Positions 35,384-43,344 of a stretch of 64,000 nucleotides of DNA are shown here, one piece after another. The position numbers and the translations under genes are program-made. The notes below the pieces were generated by a model. That model was not told where the DNA came from, did no database searches, and worked only from the letters and a program-made list of their open reading frames with translations. The DNA is from TMED109 sp002171375 (GTDB lineage Bacteria; Pseudomonadota; Alphaproteobacteria; TMED109): positions 62,001 to 126,000 of the forward strand of contig CBFHON010000005.1 of assembly GCA_965657505.1 (NCBI GenBank). Direction: 5' to 3'. The number at the start of each line of letters is the position of its first letter. Within the stretch, counting starts at the first letter, position 1.

Positions 35384-36070
35384 ATGGCTAACAATTTAAT
35401 AAACAATTCTAGAGTTAAAGTAAAAGTTAAAAAAGGGGCTAAGTCAGTTTCATCTAGGCGATGGTTGGAACGTCAATTAAATGATCCTTATGTTATTGCT
35501 GCTAAGAATGATGGTTATCGTTCTCGGTCTGCTTATAAGTTAATAGAAATAAATGAAAAATATAATTTATTTAAAAAAGGACAAGCGGTTGTAGATTTAG
35601 GTTCTGCACCTGGAGGATGGAGTCAGGTAGCCAGCAAATTTATAGGGTCCCCTAATAAAGGAAAAATAGTTTCTATAGATATTCAAGATGTTGAACCTAT
35701 AGAAGGAGTTATATTCATAAATGGAAGTATTATGGATGAAGAAATTATAACGGTTATTAAACAAAAACTAGCTAGTAAAGCAGACTTAATAATTTCTGAT
35801 ATGGCTCCACATGCATCTGGTCACAAAAGTACTGATCAAACGAGATCATTACTATTAGCTGAATTAGCCTTAGATGCAGCTATTCAATTACTAAAAGAAA
35901 ATGGAGCCTTTTGTTGTAAATTAATAAGAGGTAAGGGCGAAGAAGATTTAGTAAAAAATATGAGAGCAAACTTTTCAGAAATTAAACGTTTTAAACCAAC
36001 AGCAAGTAGAAAAGATTCTGCAGAAATATTTTTAATTGGTTTAAATTTTAATAATCAGGACTTGGCGTAA
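35384..36070 (+). CDS. rlmE: 23S rRNA 2'-O-methyltransferase RlmE (U2552)
   Basis: A 228-residue FtsJ/RrmJ enzyme that methylates the 2'-OH of U2552 in the 23S A loop. The SAM-binding motif VVDLGSAPGGWSQVA and the K-D-K-E catalytic tetrad contexts are seen: RSAYKLIEI, LIISDMAPHASGH, CCKLIRGKGEEDL and DSAEIFLIG. The N-terminal basic tail is longer than in E. coli, as in other alphaproteobacteria. Followed 71 bases later by guaB. Confidence 0.94.
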   Translation: MANNLINNSRVKVKVKKGAKSVSSRRWLERQLNDPYVIAAKNDGYRSRSAYKLIEINEKYNLFKKGQAVVDLGSAPGGWSQVASKFIGSPNKGKIVSIDIQDVEPIEGVIFINGSIMDEEIITVIKQKLASKADLIISDMAPHASGHKSTDQTRSLLLAELALDAAIQLLKENGAFCCKLIRGKGEEDLVKNMRANFSEIKRFKPTASRKDSAEIFLIGLNFNNQDLA

Positions 36071-36141
36071 TTAAATAATTATGTATATTCTGTAAATAAT
36101 TAGTATATAAACTATTTATATAAAAAAAAGAGAGATAATTA

Positions 36142-37605
36142 TTGAAATTAGTTGAAGCTTTTACTTTTGATGATGTATTAATAAGACCAGCAGCTTCTTC
36201 GGTTCTTCCAAGTAATGCTGATACTAAAACTTTGTTTACAAAAAAAATATATTTAAATATTCCCTTGATATCTTCAGCAATGGATACAGTAACAGAATCA
36301 AGATTAGCTATTGCTATGGCGCAATCTGGAGGTATTGGTGTAATTCATAAAAATAATAAAATTGAAGAGCAGGTTAGAGAAGTAGAAATTGTTAAAAGGT
36401 TTGAATCTGGTATGGTCGTAAATCCCATCACTGTAAGACCAGACGATAAATTAGCAGATATATTAGCATTAAAAAAAATCCATGGAGTTTCTGGTTTTCC
36501 AGTAACAGATAAAAATGGAATATTATTGGGTATAATTACAAATAGAGATGTAAGATTTTCTGAAAACCCAGATGAATTAGTTGAAAATTTAATGACTAAG
36601 AAGAACTTATTAACTGTTCCAGATACAGTTAAAAGGCAGGACGCAATTTCTGATTTAACAAGTACTCGGGTAGAAAAACTCATAGTAGTAGACAAAAAAA
36701 ATAGATGCGTAGGATTAATCACAGTTTCAGACATTAAAAAAAGTGAAAAATATCCTTTAGCTACGAAAGACAATGAAGGCCGTTTAAGAGTGGCTGCAGC
36801 AGTTGGTGTTGGAAGTGATGGCATGCAAAGAACAAAAGCATTAGTAGAGGCAGGAGTTGATGCAATAGTTGTTGATACTGCGCATGGGCATTCTAAAGGA
36901 GTTTTAGATGCAATAAGAGACATAAAAAAATCTTTTAAAAATATAGAGGTTGTTGGAGGTAATGTTGCTACTGCAGAAGGAGCAGAAGCATTAATTAAAG
37001 CTGGTGTAGATGCAGTTAAAATAGGTATAGGACCAGGCTCTATATGTACTACACGAGTAGTTGCGGGAGTAGGAGTTCCACAATTTTCTGCAATATGTGA
37101 AGCACGAAAAGTATGTAAAAATAAGAAAATCCCTGTAATTGCAGATGGAGGTATTAGATTTTCGGGTGATGTTGCTAAGGCTATAGGAGCTGGAGCAGAC
37201 TCAGTAATGGTTGGATCACTTTTGGCTGGTACAGAAGAAGCGCCTGGAGAGACATTCTTATATCAGGGAAGGACATTTAAATCTTACAGGGGTATGGGTT
37301 CATTAGGAGCTATGGCTAGAGGGTCTGCAGATAGATATTTTCAAGAAGATATTACCGATCAAATGAAATTAGTTCCAGAAGGAGTTGAGGGAAGAGTTCC
37401 ATATAAAGGATTAGTTTCGTCAGTTATTGATCAATTAATAGGCGGCTTAAAAGCAGCTATGGGATATACCGGTAATAAAAATATTACTAACATGCAAACT
37501 AAATGTGTTTTTCAAAGAATTACAAGTGCTGGAGTTAAAGAAAGCCATATTCATGATATTGCAATTACAAAGGAAGCTCCTAATTATAAAACTGGTGATA
37601 CTTGA
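36142..37605 (+). CDS. guaB: IMP dehydrogenase
   Basis: A 487-residue enzyme that oxidises IMP to XMP with NAD, the committed step to GMP. Two CBS domains (about residues 90-205) are inserted in the barrel. The catalytic loop GPGSICTTRVVAGVGVPQ has the active cysteine, and the flap segment is FKSYRGMGSLGAMARGSADRYFQ. The start is TTG at 36142 with a purine-rich AGAGAG before it. Its stop overlaps the rsmB start by 4 bases. guaA follows three genes later, so this stretch makes both GMP enzymes. Confidence 0.97.
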   Translation: MKLVEAFTFDDVLIRPAASSVLPSNADTKTLFTKKIYLNIPLISSAMDTVTESRLAIAMAQSGGIGVIHKNNKIEEQVREVEIVKRFESGMVVNPITVRPDDKLADILALKKIHGVSGFPVTDKNGILLGIITNRDVRFSENPDELVENLMTKKNLLTVPDTVKRQDAISDLTSTRVEKLIVVDKKNRCVGLITVSDIKKSEKYPLATKDNEGRLRVAAAVGVGSDGMQRTKALVEAGVDAIVVDTAHGHSKGVLDAIRDIKKSFKNIEVVGGNVATAEGAEALIKAGVDAVKIGIGPGSICTTRVVAGVGVPQFSAICEARKVCKNKKIPVIADGGIRFSGDVAKAIGAGADSVMVGSLLAGTEEAPGETFLYQGRTFKSYRGMGSLGAMARGSADRYFQEDITDQMKLVPEGVEGRVPYKGLVSSVIDQLIGGLKAAMGYTGNKNITNMQTKCVFQRITSAGVKESHIHDIAITKEAPNYKTGDT

Positions 37606-38885
37606 CACCGGGAGCTCGTTTATTATCTGTAGTAGAAATTATTGATAATATTTTAACCAATAAAATAAATAATAACTATAATATAGAAATTAATTTAACT
37701 AATTGGTTACGCAAAAATAGATACGCAGGTTCTAAAGATAAAAAAGAAATTTCTAATACTATATACGGAGTATTTAAAAGGTATTATATTTTAAATTATA
37801 TACGAAATAAATACCCATTACTTGATAACATCTCTCTTGAGATGACAATTATCTATTATATTTTTCATATTTGTAAGAAAGATGAATTAATAGGTTATTT
37901 TGATGATGGTCCTTATGCTATAAAAATGAATGAAAATATTAATGATTTTATTTTAAAAATAAATAAATTTGAGATTAGCGAAGACAATTATATTAAAAAT
38001 TCATTACCAGAATGGTTACTTAAAAAAATTAATGAGAGTTATTTAACTAATTATAAAGAAGCGTGCGAAAGTATGTTCGATGAGGCACATTTTGATATAA
38101 GAGTTAAAAAAGGTATATCTCCAAAAAATATTATTAATAAATTTAAAAACTATAATATTAAGTCAGATGTTACTCCTATTTCTCCAATTGGTGTAAGAGT
38201 AAGTAAAAGAACGGCAATTAATCATTTAAAAGAATTTAAAAAAGGTTTATTTGAAGTTCAAGATGAAGGAAGCCAGTTAGTATCTTTACTTTGCGGAGTT
38301 AAAGAAAAAGAAACAATTATTGATCTATGTGCTGGAGCTGGAGGAAAATCTTTAGCAATATCTGATTTAGTAGAAAATATAAAAATAATTGCAACAGACA
38401 TTGATCCTAATAGGTTAGAAAGGATTAAAGAAAGGGCTATAAGATTAAAGGTAAAAGATAAGATTATTATTCAAAAGAATTATAACAGCATAAATATTCA
38501 GGCAGATCGTATAATTTGCGATGTTCCGTGTTCTGGAAGTGGAACTTGGAGAAGAAGACCAGAAGAAAAATTAAATTTAAATCAAAAAAAATTTCAAAAT
38601 TTATTGGATATTCAGCAAAATATTTTAAATTATGGAGCAAGTTTAGTAAAAATTGGTGGAGAAATTGTTTATATAACTTGTTCACTCTTGGATAACGAAA
38701 ATAAAGAGCAAATAAACTTGTTTTTAAAAAATAATTCTAATTTTGAAATTGTAGATTTACGAAATTCATGGAATAATATTATTAAATCGCAAGAGTGGCA
38801 TAGTAAAGAGCCTTTTTGTCAATTAACGCCATTTTTTCATAAATGTGACGGTTTTTTTCTAGCAAGACTAGTAAGAAATAATTAG
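37602..38885 (+). CDS. rsmB: 16S rRNA m5C967 methyltransferase RsmB family
   Basis: A 427-residue methyltransferase with an N-terminal NusB-like RNA-binding domain (MTPGARLLSVVEIIDNIL) and a C-terminal Rossmann domain. SAM site IIDLCAGAGGKSLAIS, the motif IV cysteine in DVPCSGSGTWRRRPEEK, and the catalytic cysteine in YITCSLLDNEN are all present. The start is a TTG overlapping the guaB stop. Substrate position is inferred from family. Confidence 0.9.
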   Translation: MTPGARLLSVVEIIDNILTNKINNNYNIEINLTNWLRKNRYAGSKDKKEISNTIYGVFKRYYILNYIRNKYPLLDNISLEMTIIYYIFHICKKDELIGYFDDGPYAIKMNENINDFILKINKFEISEDNYIKNSLPEWLLKKINESYLTNYKEACESMFDEAHFDIRVKKGISPKNIINKFKNYNIKSDVTPISPIGVRVSKRTAINHLKEFKKGLFEVQDEGSQLVSLLCGVKEKETIIDLCAGAGGKSLAISDLVENIKIIATDIDPNRLERIKERAIRLKVKDKIIIQKNYNSINIQADRIICDVPCSGSGTWRRRPEEKLNLNQKKFQNLLDIQQNILNYGASLVKIGGEIVYITCSLLDNENKEQINLFLKNNSNFEIVDLRNSWNNIIKSQEWHSKEPFCQLTPFFHKCDGFFLARLVRNN

Positions 38886-38894
38886 GAAAATGAA

Positions 38895-39359
38895 ATGAGA
38901 TATTTTTTAGTTACTTTAATAGTTTTTATATTATTTTCTAAATTCGTTTTAGCTAATATGCAAGACCCTCCAGCTACAGTTAACGATAATAAAATTTTAA
39001 TAGATAAAAAAGATATTCAAAATACTATAGAATCAGGTGAATATGAGTTAGCTAGAAATAATTTAAAGGTTTTTTTAGAAAAAAATAGTTCTGATTATGA
39101 GGCTTATAATTTATTAGGTTATGTAGAGAGACAACTGCAAAATTATGAATTAGCAATTAATTTTTATAAAAAAGCACTATCTTTAGATGAAAATTTTATA
39201 GGTGCTCATCATTATATTGCAATTACTTATCTAGAAATGGATGATCTAGAAAGCGCAAAATATCATCTCAACCAACTAGATTTAATCTGTTTATTTGGTT
39301 GTGATGATTTTTACGATTTAAAAAATAAAATTACATTTTATGAGGCAAATAATGAATAA
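38895..39359 (+). CDS. periplasmic TPR-repeat protein
   Basis: A 154-residue protein with a signal peptide (cleavage probably after VLA, residue 20) and two to three tetratricopeptide units (SGEYELARNNLKVFLEK, YEAYNLLGYVERQLQNYELAINFYKKAL, FIGAHHYIAITYLEMDDLESAKYHL). The end has a CLFGC pair. TPRs bind protein partners; the partner here is unknown. It is placed tightly between rsmB (9-base gap) and guaA (8-base overlap). Confidence 0.85.
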   Translation: MRYFLVTLIVFILFSKFVLANMQDPPATVNDNKILIDKKDIQNTIESGEYELARNNLKVFLEKNSSDYEAYNLLGYVERQLQNYELAINFYKKALSLDENFIGAHHYIAITYLEMDDLESAKYHLNQLDLICLFGCDDFYDLKNKITFYEANNE

Positions 39360-40932
39360 TAATTTTAATATAGTCGATAAATTTAATAGTGATAATATTT
39401 TAATTATAGATTTTGGAAGCCAATTTACACAATTAATAGCAAGGCGAGTTAGAGAAGAAGGCGTTTTTTGTCAGATAGTGCCTTATAATAAAGTTAGCGA
39501 ATATCTTACGACAAATACACCTAAGGGAATTATTTTATCTGGAGGTCCTTCTTCTGTTTTAGGTATTGAAACCCCAAGAATACAAAAAGAAATTATTGAA
39601 ATGAGAAGGCCTATTTTAGGAATATGTTATGGACAGCAAGTTTTAGTTCAACAGCTTGGTGGCTCAGTAGTATCGTCAAACACAAGCGAATTTGGAAGAG
39701 CAAATATTAAAGTAATATCATCTTGTTCATTAACTGATAGAGTATGGGAGATTGGAAAGAAGTATCAAGTATGGATGAGTCATGGAGACAGTGTAGTAAA
39801 AATGCCAAAGGGTTTCGACGCAGTTGCTGAAACTGAAGGAGCTGCTTATGCTGTAATTGCAAATGAAGAGTCTAAACAGTATGGTGTGCAATTTCACCCT
39901 GAGGTAGTTCATACACTGGAAGGAAAAAAAATAATTCATAATTTCGTTAAAAAAATTTCAGCCTGTAAAAATACTTGGAGTATGGAGTCCTTTTTAGATT
40001 ACAAAATTGATATTATAAAAGGTCAGGTTGGTGAAGAAAAAGTTTTATGTGGTTTATCGGGAGGCGTAGATTCATCAGTTACAGCAGCTATTTTAGATAA
40101 AGCTATAGGAGACCAACTAGTATGTGTTTTTGTTGATCATGGACTACTTAGAGGAGGTGAAGCAGAAGAGATCAATACTATTTTTTCAAAAAGACTTGGT
40201 TCGAGGTTTATTTATGTTCAAGCTTCTAAAATATTTTTAGAAGCTCTACAAGGTGTTAGCGATCCTGAGAAAAAAAGAAAAATTATAGGTAATAAATTTA
40301 TAGAAGTTTTTGAAGCTGAAGCAAAAAAATTAGGAGATATAAAATTTTTAGCTCAAGGAACATTGTATCCAGATGTAATAGAATCAGTATCTTTTTCAGG
40401 GGGGCCTTCTGTAACAATTAAATCTCATCATAATGTAGGAGGTTTACCTGAAAAAATGAACTTAAAATTAGTTGAGCCTTTACGAGAATTATTTAAAGAT
40501 GAAGTAAGAGTATTAGGAGATGAGTTAGGTCTTCCTAAAAATTTGATAGGAAGACATCCTTTTCCTGGGCCAGGCTTGGCAATTAGAATCCCAGGAACAA
40601 TAACCAATGATTCTATAGTAACTTTACAAAAAGCAGATAATATTTTTATTGAAGAAATAAGGAATGCAAGCTTATACGATAAAATTTGGCAAGCTTTTTG
40701 TGTGTTATTACCTGTTAAAAGTGTAGGCGTGATGGGGGATTCGCGTTCTTATGATAAAGCATTAGTGTTAAGAGCAATTACTTCAGTTGATGGAATGACC
40801 GCTGAAGTTTATCCTTTTGAACATAGCTTTTTAAATAGAGTATCAACTAGAATTGTTAATGAAGTAAAAGGAATTAATAGAGTTACTTATGATATAACTT
40901 CAAAACCTCCAGGAACGATTGAGTGGGAATAA
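39352..40932 (+). CDS. guaA: GMP synthase (glutamine-hydrolysing)
   Basis: A 526-residue enzyme that aminates XMP to GMP. N-terminal class I amidotransferase domain with the nucleophile in GICYGQQ and the histidine in QFHPEV; PP-loop ATP pyrophosphatase domain GLSGGVDSSVTAA; dimerisation domain ending TSKPPGTIEWE. I chose the ATG at 39352 since GAGG stands 7 bases before it; an ATG at 39340 would add four residues inside the TPR gene. The last 18 bases are repeated at 41570-41587, the mark of an element integrated at this gene's 3' end. Confidence 0.97.
   Translation: MNNNFNIVDKFNSDNILIIDFGSQFTQLIARRVREEGVFCQIVPYNKVSEYLTTNTPKGIILSGGPSSVLGIETPRIQKEIIEMRRPILGICYGQQVLVQQLGGSVVSSNTSEFGRANIKVISSCSLTDRVWEIGKKYQVWMSHGDSVVKMPKGFDAVAETEGAAYAVIANEESKQYGVQFHPEVVHTLEGKKIIHNFVKKISACKNTWSMESFLDYKIDIIKGQVGEEKVLCGLSGGVDSSVTAAILDKAIGDQLVCVFVDHGLLRGGEAEEINTIFSKRLGSRFIYVQASKIFLEALQGVSDPEKKRKIIGNKFIEVFEAEAKKLGDIKFLAQGTLYPDVIESVSFSGGPSVTIKSHHNVGGLPEKMNLKLVEPLRELFKDEVRVLGDELGLPKNLIGRHPFPGPGLAIRIPGTITNDSIVTLQKADNIFIEEIRNASLYDKIWQAFCVLLPVKSVGVMGDSRSYDKALVLRAITSVDGMTAEVYPFEHSFLNRVSTRIVNEVKGINRVTYDITSKPPGTIEWE
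40915..40932 (+). repeat. guaA 3'-end direct repeat, left copy (attL-like)
   Basis: The last six codons of guaA (T-I-E-W-E-stop), consensus ACNATTGAGTGGGARTRA. The right copy at 41570-41587 differs at three positions only, all synonymous third bases or stop-codon choice, with 11 bases in the middle identical. Confidence 0.65.
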
Positions 40933-41569
40933 TATAATAAAAACAATAAGTTATGGTTTTTCAGTTATTTAAAAATTGAATACAAGGTAAAACATCAAAT
41001 GGACTTATTGGATATCTCATTAATCTTTTCCATTACATTTTGTAGTTTGGTAAGTGGTTTCATTTTTACATACGCAATTGTTGTAATGCCTGGCTTATCG
41101 AACCTTAATGATAAAGAGTTTATAAGAGCGTTTCAGGTTACAGATGCTGTAATACAAAACAATCAGCCAATATTCATGTTCACTTGGATAGGTTCTATTG
41201 TCTCGTTATTAGGCACAATATTAACTTCAGTGGTAGGTTTTGGGCTATCAGAAACTTGGTTAGTGGTTCTCTTTAGTGTTGTTTATTTGTTGGGTGTACA
41301 CGGCATAACAATAGCAATCCACATACCTTTAAATAACCATATTCAAAAAGTTTTAATCGAAGAGTTAAATGATGCGGCAATAACAGATGAGCGTGTGAAG
41401 TTTGAGAGAAAATGGAATTACTTCAACAATATTCGCACAAGCATCTCTGTTTCAGTTAGTTTGCTACTGCTCATACTATTAAGTCTGCGTTAATAGAGTA
41501 CAACAAACCTACAAAGTACTTACATAGTGAAAATAAAAGACAATAAAATCAATTACCTATACGATGTGT
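40933..41569. mobile_element. candidate 0.64-kb mini-element integrated at the guaA 3' end
   Basis: DNA between the two copies of the guaA terminus. It holds one gene (DUF1772) and no integrase, so it is either the remnant of a larger island or a non-autonomous passenger. The guaA 3' end is an established hotspot for genomic island insertion. Its gene uses CGT/CGC, ATC and CTC codons more freely than neighbours, which I judged by eye. Confidence 0.5.
40999..41493 (+). CDS. DUF1772 family membrane protein
   Basis: A 164-residue protein with four predicted membrane helices, the middle ones at about residues 50-75 and 80-105. The pattern (VMPGLSNLNDKEFIRAFQ, then HIPLNNHIQ and FERKWNYFNNIRT) fits DUF1772, a family related to anthrone oxygenase with no proven role in most bacteria. 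The gene is the only cargo between the two copies of the guaA 3' end and looks foreign in codon choice. It starts 66 bases behind guaA without a clear Shine-Dalgarno (AAGG lies 13 bases upstream). Confidence 0.75.
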   Translation: MDLLDISLIFSITFCSLVSGFIFTYAIVVMPGLSNLNDKEFIRAFQVTDAVIQNNQPIFMFTWIGSIVSLLGTILTSVVGFGLSETWLVVLFSVVYLLGVHGITIAIHIPLNNHIQKVLIEELNDAAITDERVKFERKWNYFNNIRTSISVSVSLLLLILLSLR

Positions 41570-41587
41570 ACTATTGAGTGGGAGTGA
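41570..41587 (+). repeat. guaA 3'-end direct repeat, right copy (attR-like)
   Basis: Encodes T-I-E-W-E-stop again (ACT ATT GAG TGG GAG TGA). It is 655 bases from the left copy and stands just before a hairpin that looks like the original guaA terminator, so this is probably the ancestral 3' end displaced by the insertion. Confidence 0.6.
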
Positions 41588-41611
41588 TTTAAAAATTGTT
41601 TAAAAAATTAA

Positions 41612-41638
41612 GGGAATTACTATAATTTAGCAATTCCC
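41612..41638. terminator. hairpin, probable original guaA terminator
   Basis: GGGAATT (41612-41618) and AATTCCC (41632-41638) form a 7-base stem with a 13-base loop. It lies 25 bases after the displaced guaA terminus and between the convergent DUF1772 and small secreted protein genes. The long loop and lack of a T run make it a weak candidate by standard rules. Confidence 0.45.
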
Positions 41639-41669
41639 ATTAATTTAGTAAGCTGTATCAACTAACTAT

Positions 41670-41912
41670 TTATATAGAACAATCGTAGCAAGTGATTGGG
41701 GTATCAAATTTTACTTCATAAAAACTATCTGTAAAATAGTCAGGTGATTGATCATGTTTAACATTATTGCCATATCCAGCCCAAGTCTTTGAAGTTGATT
41801 CTTCTACATTTAATGGAGCCCTATAGTCCGCTATATTTGGCATAATAGGTGCAGCAAAAGCATTACTTGTTAAAAAAAGGCCTACTAAAAAGCTAATTAC
41901 TAATTTTTTCAT
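41670..41912 (-). CDS. small secreted protein with a C-terminal CYDC motif
   Basis: An 80-residue protein with a textbook signal peptide (KKLVISFLVGLFLTSNAFA, cleavage after AFA at residue 20). The mature part of about 60 residues is polar and ends TPITCYDCSI, a CxxC pair at the extreme C-terminus. AAGGA lies upstream of the ATG. I do not recognise the family. The tail resembles the INCYACAEI end of PqqA, but the glutamate four residues before the tyrosine is a proline here, so it is not a PqqA. It may bind a metal or form a disulfide. Confidence 0.65.
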   Translation of the reverse strand: MKKLVISFLVGLFLTSNAFAAPIMPNIADYRAPLNVEESTSKTWAGYGNNVKHDQSPDYFTDSFYEVKFDTPITCYDCSI

Positions 41913-42064
41913 TTGTTTAATCCTTTATTATCATTACTAAAAATTTAAAATCTAATAAAATTATTACATTTTTATTAACACTTTATTAATATTTAAATAC
42001 ATATTGTATTATATATTAATATACTGATATATATAAGTTTTTATATTTTTTAATAGAAGAAATA

Positions 42065-42085
42065 TATGACAGATATTTTGTCATA
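42065..42085. promoter_or_regulatory. operator-like palindrome in the aldo/keto reductase upstream region
   Basis: TATGACA-N7-TGTCATA is a perfect 7-base inverted repeat. An alternative pairing, GACAG with CTGTC (42089-42093), overlaps it. It lies 113 bases before the aldo/keto reductase gene and 153 bases before the divergent small secreted protein gene, within a 285-base region that holds no gene. Confidence 0.45.
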
Positions 42086-42137
42086 AAACTGTCTGTATTT
42101 TACTTTCTAATAATATATAAGTTATACCAATCATATT

Positions 42138-42149
42138 TATTAAAGATCT
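42138..42149 (+). repeat. 12-base direct repeat, copy 1
   Basis: TATTAAAGATCT, repeated at 42171-42182 with a 33-base period, upstream of the aldo/keto reductase gene. Confidence 0.45.
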
Positions 42150-42170
42150 TTTTATAAAATATTATTAAGA

Positions 42171-42182
42171 TATTAAAGATCT
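42171..42182 (+). repeat. 12-base direct repeat, copy 2
   Basis: Second TATTAAAGATCT, ending 15 bases before the aldo/keto reductase start. The 33-base spacing is close to three helical turns. Confidence 0.45.
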
Positions 42183-42197
42183 ATGAAAGGGTAGAAT

Positions 42198-43208
42198 ATG
42201 AAATATAATACATTACGAAAGTTAGGTAAATTTGGAGCTGAAGTTGCTCCTATTGGAATTGGAGCTATGTCATTTACAAATTTTTATGGTCCATGTAACG
42301 ATACTCAGGCTAACGATGTTTTGACTGCTGCTTTAGATATGAATTTAAAACATATTGATACTTCTAATGTTTATGGAGCAGGAAAATCTGAGGAAAGGAT
42401 AGGTGAATTTTTATTAAAACAAGGAAACTCAGCAAATGATTTATTCAATATTGCTACAAAAGCAGCAATATTTACAGATCCTGAAACAGGCAAGAGAGGT
42501 TTTAATAATCAAGGTGATTATTTAGAAAAAGAATTAGATAAAAGTTTAAAAAGATTAGGTGTTGATTTTGTAGACCTTTTTTATGTGCATAGAAGAGATT
42601 CTAGTATTGAGATTGAAGAAGTAACAGATTCACTGTCTAAGTTAGTACAAAAAGGAAAAACTAAATCTATTGGTTTCTCTGAAATTGCACCCTCTTCTCT
42701 TAAAAGAGCGTCAAAAATTCATCATATAGCAGCTGTCCAATCTGAATATTCTCTTTCTACTCGGGCACCAGAAATGGGATTGTTACAAGCATGCAGTGAA
42801 TTAGGAACGGCACTGGTTGCGTTTAGTCCAGTAGGAAGAACTTTTTTAACGGATAAACCTCTATCATATGAAATTGCTCAATCTTTAGACTTTACAAAAG
42901 TTAATCCCCGTTTTAATCAGCCTAATTATGAACATAATATAAGTATCAGTGATAAATTTAGAAATTATGCAAGAGATATTGGTGTGCCTTCAGCAACATT
43001 ATCTATTTCATGGCTCTTATCTAATGGAGAGCATATAATTCCTATTCCTGGAACACGTTCAGTAGAGCATTTAAAAGAATTAGCAGCTGCAATGGAATTG
43101 GATATGACAGATAAAATAAAAACAGAAATAGAAAATATATTACCTCTAGGATGGGCTTATGGAGATAGATATTCTGATGCTCAATGGATTGGACCTGAAC
43201 GTTATTAA
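42198..43208 (+). CDS. aldo/keto reductase
   Basis: A 336-residue TIM-barrel oxidoreductase that reduces aldehydes or ketones with NADPH. The catalytic set is seen: D and Y in HIDTSNVYGAGKSEE, K in IATKAAIF and H in FYVHRRD. The C-terminal cofactor block IPIPGTRSVEHLKELAAAM is typical of the AKR11/13-like group. GAAAGGG lies before the ATG. A palindrome and two direct repeats upstream suggest regulation. Substrate unknown. Confidence 0.9.
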   Translation: MKYNTLRKLGKFGAEVAPIGIGAMSFTNFYGPCNDTQANDVLTAALDMNLKHIDTSNVYGAGKSEERIGEFLLKQGNSANDLFNIATKAAIFTDPETGKRGFNNQGDYLEKELDKSLKRLGVDFVDLFYVHRRDSSIEIEEVTDSLSKLVQKGKTKSIGFSEIAPSSLKRASKIHHIAAVQSEYSLSTRAPEMGLLQACSELGTALVAFSPVGRTFLTDKPLSYEIAQSLDFTKVNPRFNQPNYEHNISISDKFRNYARDIGVPSATLSISWLLSNGEHIIPIPGTRSVEHLKELAAAMELDMTDKIKTEIENILPLGWAYGDRYSDAQWIGPERY

Positions 43209-43232
43209 GATTATATAATTAAATAAGCTTCC

Positions 43233-43251
43233 ATTTTCTGTATTTAATAGA
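43233..43251 (+). repeat. 19-base direct repeat upstream of glcB, copy 1
   Basis: ATTTTCTGTATTTAATAGA, identical to 43266-43284, with a 33-base period. Each copy includes TTTCT and AGAAA-like half-sites. Confidence 0.5.
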
Positions 43252-43265
43252 AATAAAAAATTATA

Positions 43266-43284
43266 ATTTTCTGTATTTAATAGA
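43266..43284 (+). repeat. 19-base direct repeat upstream of glcB, copy 2
   Basis: Second copy of the same 19 bases, ending 60 bases before the glcB start, a fitting place for a regulator of glyoxylate metabolism. It could instead be a simple tandem slip. Confidence 0.5.
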
Positions 43285-43344
43285 TAGAAATTTAATTAAA
43301 TATAATTTAATATAATTCTATATTTATAAAAAAAGGTAATAATA

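Noticed and set aside
41670..41912. RiPP or second PqqA precursor because of the CYDC tail
   Set aside because: It has a Sec signal peptide, lacks the Glu-x3-Tyr pair, and no modifying enzyme is adjacent.
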